Shown: piece by piece, positions 15,690 through 24,716 of the stretch
Layout of the letters: every line of letters begins with the position of its first letter
How positions within the stretch are numbered: position 1 is the stretch's first letter
Origin: Candidatus Adlerbacteria bacterium
Lineage (GTDB): Bacteria; Patescibacteriota; Minisyncoccia; Phycocordibacterales; SBAW01
Direction of reading: 5' to 3'
DNA: 45,745 nucleotides
NCBI GenBank assembly: GCA_003135635.1
Contig: PLCJ01000001.1
Coordinates: 216,623 to 262,367, forward strand
Notes under the pieces: model-generated
The model's database searches: none
Seen by the model: only the letters and a program-made list of their open reading frames with translations
Told to the model about the DNA's origin: nothing
Translations under genes and position numbers: made by a program

Positions 15690-16643
15690 ATGAAGACCGT
15701 ACTCATAACCGGAGCTGCAGGATTTGTGGGGTCTAATCTTTCCCTTGCGCTTCTTGAAGAAGGATACCGGGTGGTCGGAGTAGATAATTTTGACGACACT
15801 TACGATCCGCGCTTCAAGGAAGAGAATATTGCTCAGTGTCTCAGCAATCCGAATTTTGAGCTTGTGCGCCTCAATATCTGCAACCGTGCTGCCCTGCAGG
15901 AGCTTTTTGAGCGCGTACAGCCACAACTTGTGGCACATCTTGCAGCCAAGGCCGATACGCGCGCCGCAGTGGAGGACCCATATCCATATGTTGAGAACAA
16001 CATTCTGGGAACACTGAATATTTTTGAGACAGTACGCCATACTCCCCTTGAGAATATGGTATTTGTTTCTTCCTCTTCGGTATATGGAAACGATACCAAA
16101 GTACCTTGGAAAGAAGACGCCGCTGCTAATCATCCAATATCGCCGTACGGTGCCACTAAACGCGCGGCAGAGCTTTTTGCGTACAGCTATCATCATAATT
16201 TTGGTATGTCCATTACGTGCCTGCGCTACTTTAATGCGTACGGCGAGTATAATAGACCCAATATGGTGCCCTACCTCTGGGCACGGGCACTTCTGCGTGG
16301 AGAAGAGGTTGAGCTTTCTGGAGCGGGTACGCGCAAACGCGACTACACCTATGTTGGGGATACCGTACGGGCGACTATAGCTGCGCTCAAAAAGCCCTTA
16401 GGGTATGAAATTATCAATATTGGCAATAATCATCCGCTCTCGCTTCTGGAGCTGCTCGGGGTGTTTGAGAAAGTGCTCGGGGTTACTGCACGCGTTAAAG
16501 AGCGGCCAAGCCATCCTGCGAGTGTTGAAGAAACATACGCTGATATTTCCAAGGCTCAAAAACTTCTCGGATGGAAACCTGAAGTGCCTATAGAAGAGGG
16601 GATAAAACGTCTAGTGACGTGGGTGCGCGCAAACAGACTCTAA
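15690..16643 (+). CDS. UDP-glucuronate 4-epimerase-like SDR enzyme
   Basis: A 317-residue extended SDR. NAD-binding TGAAGFVGSN is at 7-16 and VDNFDDTYDP follows, a loop typical of UDP-glucuronate epimerases. SSSSVYG and YGATKRAAE supply the catalytic Ser/Tyr/Lys, and RYFNAYGE and RKRDYTYVGD bind the sugar nucleotide. With the UDP-glucose dehydrogenase homologue upstream, it could turn UDP-glucuronate into UDP-galacturonate; that pairing is an inference. TATAAT at 15661-15666 is 23 nt upstream, so this gene may have a short leader. Its 3' end overlaps the convergent glycosyltransferase by 33 bases. Confidence 0.8.
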   Translation: MKTVLITGAAGFVGSNLSLALLEEGYRVVGVDNFDDTYDPRFKEENIAQCLSNPNFELVRLNICNRAALQELFERVQPQLVAHLAAKADTRAAVEDPYPYVENNILGTLNIFETVRHTPLENMVFVSSSSVYGNDTKVPWKEDAAANHPISPYGATKRAAELFAYSYHHNFGMSITCLRYFNAYGEYNRPNMVPYLWARALLRGEEVELSGAGTRKRDYTYVGDTVRATIAALKKPLGYEIINIGNNHPLSLLELLGVFEKVLGVTARVKERPSHPASVEETYADISKAQKLLGWKPEVPIEEGIKRLVTWVRANRL

Positions 16644-17762
16644 AAGATCGCACAAGGTTTTAAGGTGTGCATCCCAAGAAAATTTCTCGGCAAGAATTTT
16701 CTTTCCTCCGGATACGAGACGTAAGCGTAATGCCGGGTCGGTAAAGAGTCGCTCCACCGCGCGGGCAAGTTCCACATTATCCCCGGGCGCAACTAATAAT
16801 CCTGACTCTTCGTCATACACTACTTCATTGGTTCCTGGGATGTTGGTGGCAACGATCGGTATTTCTGCTGCAAAACTGGTAAGCACGGTATGGGGCAGTC
16901 CTTCGTAGATTGAATTAAGTACGTATACCTCTGAGTTTTTGCGTATGTGCCAGGTCTCTGCCCGTGAGACTCTCCCCAGAAAGGTAACGTACTTAGCGAT
17001 GCCAAGCGTGTGGGCAAGTTCCTTAAGATTCTCTTCCTCGGGCCCATCCCCCGCAATGAGGAGGCGTACATCGGAAAACTCTTGACTCAGGAGCGCCGTC
17101 GCACGAATAATCCCCCCTACTCCTTTCCATTCAACGAGCCTGGCGGTAGTCACTATTTGATGCGGTACAGGGTGAGCGGTAAACGGCAAGGTTTCTGTTT
17201 TTTCCGCAGCGTTATAGTTTATTACTACGCACTTTTTCTCTACGCGGTAGGCACGGATGATCACGTCCCCGAGATACTTTGAGGGAGTGGTCACTGCCTG
17301 AGCGTTTCGCAAAACAAAACCCTGCACACGCATGAGAAAATGGATTTTAAAAGAGCCTTCGGGTGCTTCGAGGAATTCCTGGAGCGATTTTGTCGTATAG
17401 CGCAGCTGTGTGGCCCGCTCCCATGCCTCATCGCCTACGAACTTAACAACAACCGGGATACGGCGCAGTTTTCCTACGATGATAGCAGGCAGCCCTGCCG
17501 CCGCGGCATTTTGCACATATATCACCTCAGCACCGCGGGCTGCATGAAAGAGAGTGATCGTGTATTTAAGAAGACGTACCGGAAGTGGTCGCCTTTTGCT
17601 CACGGTGATAAGCGTGGTACCAGGAATCTTTTCTGAGGTACTCGCATAGGCCACAATAACGATCTCATATTTCTCCCGGAGCCGTTGGGCAAGTTCTTTA
17701 ACGTAGGTAGCAGGCCCTCCGATTTCAGGCGGGTAGAGAGGGGTCGCAAGGATAATTTTCAT
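16611..17762 (-). CDS. Glycosyltransferase, GT4 family
   Basis: A 383-residue GT4 transferase on the opposite strand to most of the locus. The N-terminal ATPLYPPEIGGPATYV is the classic acceptor-domain opening. TARLVEWKGVGG and LIAGDGPEEENL mark the donor domain, and YEGLPHTVLTSFAAEIP is the acidic motif with a less usual second half. An extended TGaTACACT ends 8 nt before the ATG. Confidence 0.86.
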   Translation of the reverse strand: MKIILATPLYPPEIGGPATYVKELAQRLREKYEIVIVAYASTSEKIPGTTLITVSKRRPLPVRLLKYTITLFHAARGAEVIYVQNAAAAGLPAIIVGKLRRIPVVVKFVGDEAWERATQLRYTTKSLQEFLEAPEGSFKIHFLMRVQGFVLRNAQAVTTPSKYLGDVIIRAYRVEKKCVVINYNAAEKTETLPFTAHPVPHQIVTTARLVEWKGVGGIIRATALLSQEFSDVRLLIAGDGPEEENLKELAHTLGIAKYVTFLGRVSRAETWHIRKNSEVYVLNSIYEGLPHTVLTSFAAEIPIVATNIPGTNEVVYDEESGLLVAPGDNVELARAVERLFTDPALRLRLVSGGKKILAEKFSWDAHLKTLCDLLESVCAHPRH

Positions 17763-17770
17763 ACGTTAGG

Positions 17771-17779
17771 AGTGTATCA
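17771..17779 (-). promoter_or_regulatory. Extended -10 promoter (minus strand) of a GT4 gene
   Basis: Minus strand TG-a-TACACT, hexamer at 17771-17776, ends 8 nt before the ATG at 17762. Confidence 0.6.
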
Positions 17780-17817
17780 CGGGGCTTGTTTTCAAAGTAT
17801 CGGGGTACTGGGAAAAT

Positions 17818-17826
17818 TGATACAAT
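17818..17826 (+). promoter_or_regulatory. Extended -10 promoter of the following GT4 gene
   Basis: TG-a-TACAAT (hexamer 17821-17826) ends 7 nt before ATG 17834. Together with the minus-strand element it forms a compact divergent promoter pair within 56 bases. Confidence 0.65.
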
Positions 17827-17833
17827 GGCGCCC

Positions 17834-18949
17834 ATGCGCCTTCTTATTTGCACCCAGGCGGTTGACCGTAATGATCCCATACTGGGATTTTTTCACCGAT
17901 GGATTGAAGAGTTTGCCAAGCACTGCACGGAGGTTCTCGTGGTATGTCTCTTTGAAGGAGATCATGCACTGCCGAGCAACGTGCGTATTTTTTCCCTCGG
18001 TAAAGAAAAGCTCTCCGGGAGCGCACAGAGCTACCGCGAGAAGTCTAGTTTTATGGGAAAAATGGTGTTGCGCGTCTCCTATGCAAGGCGTTTTTTACAC
18101 TTCATATGGCGCACGCGACGGCAATATGACGGAGTGTTCGTGCATATGAATCCAGAGTACATCGCTCTGGCGGGTCCTTTGTGGAGAGTTATGGGAAAGC
18201 GCGTGGTGCTGTGGTACACCCACAAAGCAACACCACTTCTCCTTCGCCTTGCACTTCCACTGGTTGATCGGATCTTCACGGCCTCTCCGGAGAGTTTCCG
18301 CCTTGTTTCCTCCAAAGTTTCTGTCACGGGACATGGCATCGATGTGGAGCGTTTTATGCCACCGCGAAAGCCACCTAGTGGCACCGTGCGTCTCATAACC
18401 AGTGGGAGGATTACCCCCATAAAAGGCCTCGATGTGCTCATTGAGGCATTTCTTCTTCTTAAGAAGCGTAACGTCAAAGCGACGTTTTCAATTATAGGTA
18501 GAGCGGGCTCTTCCAAAGACCGTCTGTATGAAGAGACACTGCGCGCTCAACTTACAGAAGCAGGGGAAGAGCCGGAGAAGGTCTTTGAAGGTTCGCTATC
18601 CCACGCGCAGATGCCCGAGCGCCGGACCTATGCCGACTACTTTCTTCATGCAAGTGAAACCGGGTCTCTTGATAAGGCGGTACTTGATGCTGTTATGTCA
18701 GGAGTACTGCCCATCTCTTCAAGTGAAGCGTATGAAGAGCTCTTTATGGGATATGAGGCACTCTTGCACTGCTCCCGAGGTGATAGCGCTGCCCTTGCTG
18801 CTAGGATTATATCTCTTGAAGCACTTTCAGAAACTAGGCGTGAAGAAATCCGGAAGGCCTTGCGTGAACGTGTCGTGCGAGGTCACAGCCTCGCGGGTCT
18901 TGTGCAGCGCATACTTACGGAGTTTCCTGAGAGTAAATCATGGATATGA
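17834..18949 (+). CDS. Glycosyltransferase, GT4 family (divergent)
   Basis: A 371-residue GT-B transferase. The start MRLLICTQ is chosen because TACAAT ends 7 nt upstream; longer in-frame openings would put the promoter inside the gene. The donor domain begins near VTGHGIDVERF and has SGRITPIKGLDVLI with the phosphate-binding Arg and Lys. The acidic region HASETGSLDKAVLDAVMSG is a diverged ExxxxxxxE motif. The acceptor is unknown. It is followed by another glycosyltransferase in overlap. Confidence 0.82.
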   Translation: MRLLICTQAVDRNDPILGFFHRWIEEFAKHCTEVLVVCLFEGDHALPSNVRIFSLGKEKLSGSAQSYREKSSFMGKMVLRVSYARRFLHFIWRTRRQYDGVFVHMNPEYIALAGPLWRVMGKRVVLWYTHKATPLLLRLALPLVDRIFTASPESFRLVSSKVSVTGHGIDVERFMPPRKPPSGTVRLITSGRITPIKGLDVLIEAFLLLKKRNVKATFSIIGRAGSSKDRLYEETLRAQLTEAGEEPEKVFEGSLSHAQMPERRTYADYFLHASETGSLDKAVLDAVMSGVLPISSSEAYEELFMGYEALLHCSRGDSAALAARIISLEALSETRREEIRKALRERVVRGHSLAGLVQRILTEFPESKSWI

Positions 18950-20046
18950 ATCTCTATTATCTAGCCAACATCCGCTTCCCGAATGAGAAAGCACATGGCA
19001 TACAAGTGCGAGAGATGTGCAATGCACTTGCAACATTTGCTTCGGTGACGCTTATAGTGTCTACACGAAAGACTCAAGGGGAGCCTTATGCGTTTAGGCT
19101 TGACCCCCAAGTGCATGTAGTGCGAATTTTTACTCCCAATACTGCGCACCTCGGCAGATTTGGTTTTTTTCTCGCTGCCTTCTTCTTTGCGACCGGCTCT
19201 GGGTTATATCTTCTGACTCATAAAAAAGATACCTATGTGCTCACTCGTGAATACTTTTGCGCGGCAGTCTCTGCTCTGTGCGCAAGGCGCACTGCTTGGG
19301 AATCCCACCGCGGGGAGTGGAATTGGCTTATCCGTTTTGCGCTGTGCTCTGGTGTGTCTGTGATCGCCATATCTCGCGGGCTCAGGAATTTTTATATTTC
19401 AAAAGGAGTTCCTACGGAGAAAATTTTTGTTGCTCCGGATGGAGTCGATCTTTCCCGCTACCGAGATCTTCCGAGTAGGGAAGAAGCACGTCAACGTGTG
19501 GGACTCCCGCTTGATAAAACTATCGCTATATATAACGGCCACTTGCATACTTGGAAGGGAGTGGAAACTCTGGCACAAGCGGCTCGGCTTCTGCCGGAGT
19601 CCTTTGAAGTTATTTTCATGGGAGGCATGGACCACGACATCGCTGCATTCAAAGGGAAATACGGAGAAGATCCACGGATAGTCATTATTGGTCGCAAACC
19701 CGATGAGGAACGTCCTTTGTACTTGCGCGCTGCCAATGTTGCGGTTATTCCCAATACTGCCACAGAAGAGATATCGGCCACGTATACCTCACCACTTAAA
19801 CTTTTCGGTTATATGGCTGCGGGAGTGCCCATTGTTGCTTCTGATCTTCCGTCTTTACGGGAGGTGCTTACAGAGAAGAATGCCTTTTTTGCCCGGCCCG
19901 ATGATGCTTCTTCTCTGGCGCAGACTATTATAGAAGCTAGCAACGCAAAAGATGCTGATATGCGAGCAGAAACTGCCAGGAAAGATGCCGCACAGTATGG
20001 ATGGAAAAATCGGGCGTCCGCGATCCTTTCGTTTATGAAAGTATAG
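18946..20046 (+). CDS. Glycosyltransferase, GT4 family
   Basis: A GT4 transferase of 366-368 residues. Two in-frame ATGs exist (18940 and 18946); the second gives the ATGA overlap with the upstream stop that recurs in this window, so I prefer it. IRFPNEKAHGIQV near the N-terminus is a typical acceptor loop. The donor domain shows APDGVDLSRY, NGHLHTWKGVE and GYMAAGVPIVASDLP. TSPLKLFEYM-like wording (here TSPLKLFGYM) replaces the classic EGFG motif, as in a known GT4 subgroup. It is coupled to the preceding glycosyltransferase. Confidence 0.83.
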   Translation: MNLYYLANIRFPNEKAHGIQVREMCNALATFASVTLIVSTRKTQGEPYAFRLDPQVHVVRIFTPNTAHLGRFGFFLAAFFFATGSGLYLLTHKKDTYVLTREYFCAAVSALCARRTAWESHRGEWNWLIRFALCSGVSVIAISRGLRNFYISKGVPTEKIFVAPDGVDLSRYRDLPSREEARQRVGLPLDKTIAIYNGHLHTWKGVETLAQAARLLPESFEVIFMGGMDHDIAAFKGKYGEDPRIVIIGRKPDEERPLYLRAANVAVIPNTATEEISATYTSPLKLFGYMAAGVPIVASDLPSLREVLTEKNAFFARPDDASSLAQTIIEASNAKDADMRAETARKDAAQYGWKNRASAILSFMKV

Positions 20047-20071
20047 TCATATCTATTCTTTGAATTTTAAT

Positions 20072-20605
20072 ATGGAATCTTTAGAGCACATACGAGATGA
20101 ATGCAAAGACATTTATGATCTCGGACAACCAGGGCCGGGAATGAAAGACTTTTTCCTTCATAACAACTATCAAACAATTGATATAAATGAAAATGGAAAG
20201 CCCGATATTATTGGAGATGTTCATCACTTACCCCTTCCCGATAACAGCGCGGATGCAATTTTAGCTTCTTCTCTTTTGGAACATTGTCACTCGCCTCACA
20301 TAGTAGTAGAAGAAATGAAGCGTGTGCTTCGCCCTCGTGGGAGAATTTTTATCACAGTTCCTTTCATTCACCCGTACCACGGGGGGCTAAACCGGGGAAC
20401 ATATTGTCCTGATTATTATCGTTTCACTAAAGATGGTGTAATGTATCTTTTCAGGGATTTTGAGATTGAGATTACAAGTGATGGGGGATTTTTTACTTCT
20501 ATGTCCTATTTTCTTCCAAAATTAAAATTTCTAAAAAACATGGAATTTTTATATTCCAATGGAAAATCTCGCCACCAATATTTTGTGTATGGATATAAAC
20601 AATAA
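20072..20605 (+). CDS. Class I SAM-dependent methyltransferase (type 11 like)
   Basis: A protein of 177 residues from ATG 20072. The central part follows the Methyltransf_11 pattern: a D-x-N pair (TIDINENG), LPLPDNSADAILASSLLEH, an RVLRPRGRIFITVPF strand-turn, and a C-terminal YYRFTKDG segment seen in glycan-locus methyltransferases. The usual GxGxG loop before the first Asp is weak (DLGQPGPGM), so SAM binding is less certain than in the next gene. An in-frame TTG 12 bases earlier is possible. It begins the lower-GC half of the locus. The methylated group is unknown. Confidence 0.68.
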   Translation: MESLEHIRDECKDIYDLGQPGPGMKDFFLHNNYQTIDINENGKPDIIGDVHHLPLPDNSADAILASSLLEHCHSPHIVVEEMKRVLRPRGRIFITVPFIHPYHGGLNRGTYCPDYYRFTKDGVMYLFRDFEIEITSDGGFFTSMSYFLPKLKFLKNMEFLYSNGKSRHQYFVYGYKQ

Positions 20606-20631
20606 CTTTATGCACAAAATGGTTCATTTGT

Positions 20632-21261
20632 ATGAAAAAACTCACTAGACAAAAATTAGAGAAATTTTTGGAGCTTCATGCTACAGATGAAAAGGTTTTA
20701 GATGTAGGCTCAGGCAACTCTTCTTATGGAAAGTTTTTTCCGAATCGACTTACTCTAGATTATGATCCACTTCGCAAGCCTGATGTTGTGGCAGATGCAT
20801 GCCATCTTCCTTTTGAGGATAACTCGTACCATACAATTATCTGTACCGAAATGCTAGAACATGTGATTGATCCTAAGCAAGTCGCTAGAGAATTTTATCG
20901 TGTTCTAGATACTGGAGGAAAACTCATTCTTACTACTCGCTTTGTGTATCCATTCCATGATGCACCAGAAGATTATTGGAGATTTACCCCAAGCACCTTG
21001 AAGCATATTTTCTCGGATTTTTCTTCGGTTGCTATTACTGCAGAAAGTAAAGAAATGACCACTATTAGTATTTTACTAGAGAGGATTATTCTTCAAACAA
21101 AAACGCGAGGCGGAAAATTCACAAAATTCTTACTGCTCATTCTCTCTCGGTTCTTTACCACACTGGACTGGATTGTGATAAAGAGCTATGGGAATATACA
21201 AAAAACGACTGAAGTAGAAGAGATAATGTCATCGGGATATTACGTGGTCGCACGAAAATAA
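20632..21261 (+). CDS. Class I SAM-dependent methyltransferase
   Basis: A 209-residue methyltransferase. Motif I is VLDVGSGNSS (22-31), the acidic residue after strand 2 lies in LDYDP, and LPFEDNSYHTIICTEMLEHV marks motifs II-III. YWRFTPSTL is shared with the preceding methyltransferase, suggesting related substrates. Its C-terminal part is hydrophobic (LLLILSRF), perhaps for membrane contact. It probably modifies a sugar or lipid-linked intermediate of the polysaccharide. It lies 26 bases after the previous gene, with no Shine-Dalgarno motif. Confidence 0.8.
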   Translation: MKKLTRQKLEKFLELHATDEKVLDVGSGNSSYGKFFPNRLTLDYDPLRKPDVVADACHLPFEDNSYHTIICTEMLEHVIDPKQVAREFYRVLDTGGKLILTTRFVYPFHDAPEDYWRFTPSTLKHIFSDFSSVAITAESKEMTTISILLERIILQTKTRGGKFTKFLLLILSRFFTTLDWIVIKSYGNIQKTTEVEEIMSSGYYVVARK

Positions 21262-21297
21262 CATGCAAACTCTATTTATCCATGGAAGGGTATCACT

Positions 21298-22392
21298 ATG
21301 AAAATTGGATTTATTGCCGAGCCATATGAAGAATCCAACGCGTCAGGCATGGGATATTTAGTGTTGGAATTGATGAAAAACTTTCTTGCGGAGGGATCTC
21401 AGCACCAGTTTACATTTTATTCATCCAGGCCCATAAGTACGGAGATACTTACAGCTCCATTTCGCAACGTTCTTGTCCCGCGAAACTTCATTAAGAAATT
21501 CTTTTGGTTTTTGATCTTGCGGGAGGATATTGATGTGCTTTTCTTTGTTGCACCACTTCTGCCATTATGGATATCTAAGAGGATAAAAACCATTATCATA
21601 TGTCAGGAATTGGCCAGTCAAAAAATAAGGCCAAAACAGTTTGCCGACAAAATAGTAGCGATTATACGTGACCAAGTGCTTATGCCATTGTGCATATCGC
21701 GTGCATGCAAAATCATAGTTCCTTCTAAAGCGACGAAAGAAGATGTTCTCAGATTTTATAATGTAGCCTTGGACAAAATAACTCTTGTATATAATGGTTT
21801 CCAGGAATTGCGGCCAACTGAGCACAATACTATCTCGCTGGAAGCGAATATGAAGCCCTTTTTCTTTTTTGCAGGAAAGATTAAATTCCGTAAGAACGTA
21901 CATGGCATCGTATCTGCGTTCATCTTATTCAAGAAAAAAACCCACGTTGATTGCAAGCTGGTAATCGCTGGTGATTCTGGCGGCGAGTATTGTCACACTA
22001 TTGTGCAGGAGCTGGAGAAGAATGGTCTTGCACATGAAGTATTTTTTGTCGGGTATGTGTCTAAGGCTATGCTGTATGCATTATATGCAAACGCTTGTGC
22101 GTTTGTCTTTCCTTCACTAAATGAAGGGTTTGGCATGCCAATCTTGGAAGCTATGAGCCTTGAAACGCCAGTTATAACGTCAAAGATTTCTTCCATGGCT
22201 GAGATTGCGGGTGATGCTACGTTGCTGGTTAATCCGTTCGATATTGAGGATATCAGCAATGCCATGGAGAAAGTGTTCTTTAACAGCGAACTTCGAACGA
22301 AACTGATACAAAAAGGATTCCAAAGAGCAAAGTTGTTCTCCTGGCAAAAAGCTGTCCGAGAATATTTGGCACTAGCCCAGACTCTAAAATAG
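21298..22392 (+). CDS. Glycosyltransferase, GT4 family
   Basis: A 364-residue GT4 transferase. The donor half has LVYNGFQE, AGKIKFRKNVHG with phosphate-binding Lys/Arg, VIAGDSGGEY, and a fully canonical EGFGMPILEAMSLETP acidic motif, so catalysis is likely intact. The N-terminal half contains long hydrophobic stretches (FFWFLILRE; VLFFVAPLLPLW) that may touch the membrane. A purine-rich GGAAGGG lies about 16-10 bases before the ATG, the second-best ribosome-site candidate in the locus, but it is poorly spaced. Confidence 0.87.
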   Translation: MKIGFIAEPYEESNASGMGYLVLELMKNFLAEGSQHQFTFYSSRPISTEILTAPFRNVLVPRNFIKKFFWFLILREDIDVLFFVAPLLPLWISKRIKTIIICQELASQKIRPKQFADKIVAIIRDQVLMPLCISRACKIIVPSKATKEDVLRFYNVALDKITLVYNGFQELRPTEHNTISLEANMKPFFFFAGKIKFRKNVHGIVSAFILFKKKTHVDCKLVIAGDSGGEYCHTIVQELEKNGLAHEVFFVGYVSKAMLYALYANACAFVFPSLNEGFGMPILEAMSLETPVITSKISSMAEIAGDATLLVNPFDIEDISNAMEKVFFNSELRTKLIQKGFQRAKLFSWQKAVREYLALAQTLK

Positions 22393-22540
22393 TGAAATTT
22401 CATGGAACAACCACCAAAGTGTAGAAAAGAAAGAAACACCCTATTCTGCGCTGTTCTTTCAACCTTACTGGTGGGAAGAATTATGCAACATGTAACTACA
22501 GCTCTTTAATTATTGTTGCATTGTATAAGCTATTATTTTC

Positions 22541-22549
22541 TGGTAAGTT
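22541..22549 (+). promoter_or_regulatory. Extended -10 promoter of gmd
   Basis: TG-g-TAAGTT (hexamer 22544-22549) ends 6 nt before ATG 22556. TTGCAT at 22516-22521 is a poor -35 at 22-nt spacing. The 163-base gap before it marks a new transcription unit. Confidence 0.45.
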
Positions 22550-22555
22550 TGAACA

Positions 22556-23593
22556 ATGGGAAAAAAAATTGCACTTATTACAGGGATCACCGGCCAGGAT
22601 GGTTCCTACCTTGCCGAACTTCTTCTTGAAAAGGGCTATGAGGTCCATGGGCTAACGCGGCGCGTGAGCACTTTTAATAGACAAAACATACAACATATTT
22701 TTGATACTGAAGAGAAAAGGGAAAAATATCTTCACTACGGAGATATGGCAGATCTCAACTCTATTGTTTCAACACTTAAACAAGTCCGGCCTGATGAGGT
22801 TTATAATCTAGCAGCACAATCTCATGTAAAAATTTCCTTCGAAGTTCCTTTCTATACAGCTCAAGCCGATGCCTTGGGGGTCCTCTCTCTTTTAGAAGCA
22901 GTCCGTTTGCTAGAACTTCCTTCAAAAATCTATCAGGCATCTACATCTGAATTATATAGTGGAGATAAAAGTGAAGTTCCACAAAATGAGAAAACTTCAT
23001 TTAAACCTAGAAGTCCATATGGTGCAGCTAAGTTGTATGCTTTTGAAATTGCTCGAATTTATCGTGAGAGTTATAAAATGTTTATTACTAATGGCATTCT
23101 ATTTAATCATGAAAGTCCACGTCGTGGCTTCAATTTCCTTTCAAGAAAAGTAGTGCGTGGGGTTGCGGCAATTCACAATAAAACCATGGATACGATTGAA
23201 CTTGGTAATCTTGATGCATATCGAGACTGGGGATATGCACCCGAATATATGGAGGCAGCATGGTTAATGCTTCAGCAAAAGGAACCTTCTGATTATGTTA
23301 TCGCAACGGGTAAAACACATTCTGTACGTGAGTTTACTGAAAAAGCTTTTCAAATGGTCGGAATTACTCTCAAATGGGAAGGATCCGGTCTCTCTGAGAA
23401 GGGGATTGATACAAAGACAGATAAGATTTGTGTAATCGTGAATAAAAATTATTTTCGGCCCAACGAAGTTGATTATTTGTATGGTGATTCAGCTAAGGCA
23501 AAAAAAATACTCGGATGGGAAGCAAAAACTACCTTCGAGGAACTTATTAAGATTATGATCGAAGCAGAGATACATAATCTTTCCTCAATTTAG
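22556..23593 (+). CDS. gmd: GDP-mannose 4,6-dehydratase
   Basis: A 345-residue enzyme that converts GDP-mannose to GDP-4-keto-6-deoxymannose, the precursor of perosamine, fucose, rhamnose and others. Signature motifs are TGITGQDGSYLAE (9-21), HGLTRR, the YNLAAQSHV loop, STSELYSG (129-136) and SPYGAAKLYAF (153-163), with RRGFNF and the RDWGYA segment downstream; Gmd is the best match. Length is normal (about 350). The following glycosyltransferase and aminotransferase genes suggest use of the product for a 4-amino sugar. Confidence 0.95.
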   Translation: MGKKIALITGITGQDGSYLAELLLEKGYEVHGLTRRVSTFNRQNIQHIFDTEEKREKYLHYGDMADLNSIVSTLKQVRPDEVYNLAAQSHVKISFEVPFYTAQADALGVLSLLEAVRLLELPSKIYQASTSELYSGDKSEVPQNEKTSFKPRSPYGAAKLYAFEIARIYRESYKMFITNGILFNHESPRRGFNFLSRKVVRGVAAIHNKTMDTIELGNLDAYRDWGYAPEYMEAAWLMLQQKEPSDYVIATGKTHSVREFTEKAFQMVGITLKWEGSGLSEKGIDTKTDKICVIVNKNYFRPNEVDYLYGDSAKAKKILGWEAKTTFEELIKIMIEAEIHNLSSI

Positions 23594-23603
23594 TTCATTT
23601 AGC

Positions 23604-24716
23604 ATGGGAAAATCGCCTACGATTGGATACTTAACCACCGAACTTTCATCGCGGAACGGATGGGGACGCTATTCTCGTTCTTTGGTTGAAGCAATAGGGG
23701 ATACAGCAACAGTGCGTGTTCTTACCATGCGTGGAGCTCCGAATGAAACTACTATAACAGACGTAAGATGTGTTTTACCTTTAGCAAATTTTCACCCATT
23801 TGCGCAGTTATTGATTGCATGGCAGACATTCAGAGCTTTTCGCCACTGCGATATTATCCATGTTTTAGTGGAACCTTATGCTCCTGGTGCAGTCCTTGTT
23901 GCACAATTACTCAGAATTCCAATAACAATGACGATGCATGGAACTTATTCACTACCACCCGTGCATTTTTCGACTAAGAAACTAATGATGAAATATATGT
24001 ATCAGCATCTCACACGTACAACCACTGGTTCTTTGTACACAGAAAAGAAGGTTCGGGAAATTGTTTCGATTGGTGTGTGCGAATTTATTCCAAACGGTGT
24101 AAATCTAGAAAAATTTTATCAGATTCCAAGTATTCCAAAAGAAGAACGTATTCTGACAGTAGGTGCATTGAAACCTCGTAAGGGTGTCGATATTGTTATT
24201 CGCGCGCTTGCTATTCTTAAAGATGAATTTCCACATTTGCAGTATAGCGTCATCGGCGACGATGATAGAGGAGCTTTTTTTCAGGAACTACAACAACTTG
24301 TGGGAGATCTTGATATAAAAGAACGGGTAGAGTTTATAAATTATATTAAGGATGAAGATTTAGTAAAACTATATAATCGCTCAAAAATTTTTGTTCTCGC
24401 TGCGCGAGATAGTGAGGGAAGTTTTGAGGGATTTCCTATGGTATTTTATGAAGCAAATGCTTGTGGTACGCCAATTATTTCAACAAAAGGATTCGGATCA
24501 GAGTATGCAATAAAAAATGGCAAAAATGGTTTTGTTGTTGAACCGGATAACCCGCAAGCAATTGCGGATGCCATACGCATGTTATTAATTGATAAGGAGC
24601 AGTATACTTTTATGCAGAAGGGTGCTCTTCATGAGGCAGCTGAACATACCTGGGAGAAGGTCGCAATTAAACTAGAAGCGTTCTATAAACGAGCAATAAA
24701 CCAACAATCACTATGA
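23604..24716 (+). CDS. Glycosyltransferase, GT4 family
   Basis: A 370-residue GT4 transferase. ELSSRNGWGRYSRSL forms the N-terminal glycine-rich loop. The donor domain has IPNGVNLEKF, VGALKPRKGVD with the Arg/Lys pair, VIGDDDRG, and EGFPMVFYEANACGTP as acidic motif. It sits between gmd and the DegT aminotransferase, so it is a candidate for transferring the 6-deoxy-amino sugar made by them. Low GC like its neighbours. ATGA overlap with the aminotransferase gene. Confidence 0.85.
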   Translation: MGKSPTIGYLTTELSSRNGWGRYSRSLVEAIGDTATVRVLTMRGAPNETTITDVRCVLPLANFHPFAQLLIAWQTFRAFRHCDIIHVLVEPYAPGAVLVAQLLRIPITMTMHGTYSLPPVHFSTKKLMMKYMYQHLTRTTTGSLYTEKKVREIVSIGVCEFIPNGVNLEKFYQIPSIPKEERILTVGALKPRKGVDIVIRALAILKDEFPHLQYSVIGDDDRGAFFQELQQLVGDLDIKERVEFINYIKDEDLVKLYNRSKIFVLAARDSEGSFEGFPMVFYEANACGTPIISTKGFGSEYAIKNGKNGFVVEPDNPQAIADAIRMLLIDKEQYTFMQKGALHEAAEHTWEKVAIKLEAFYKRAINQQSL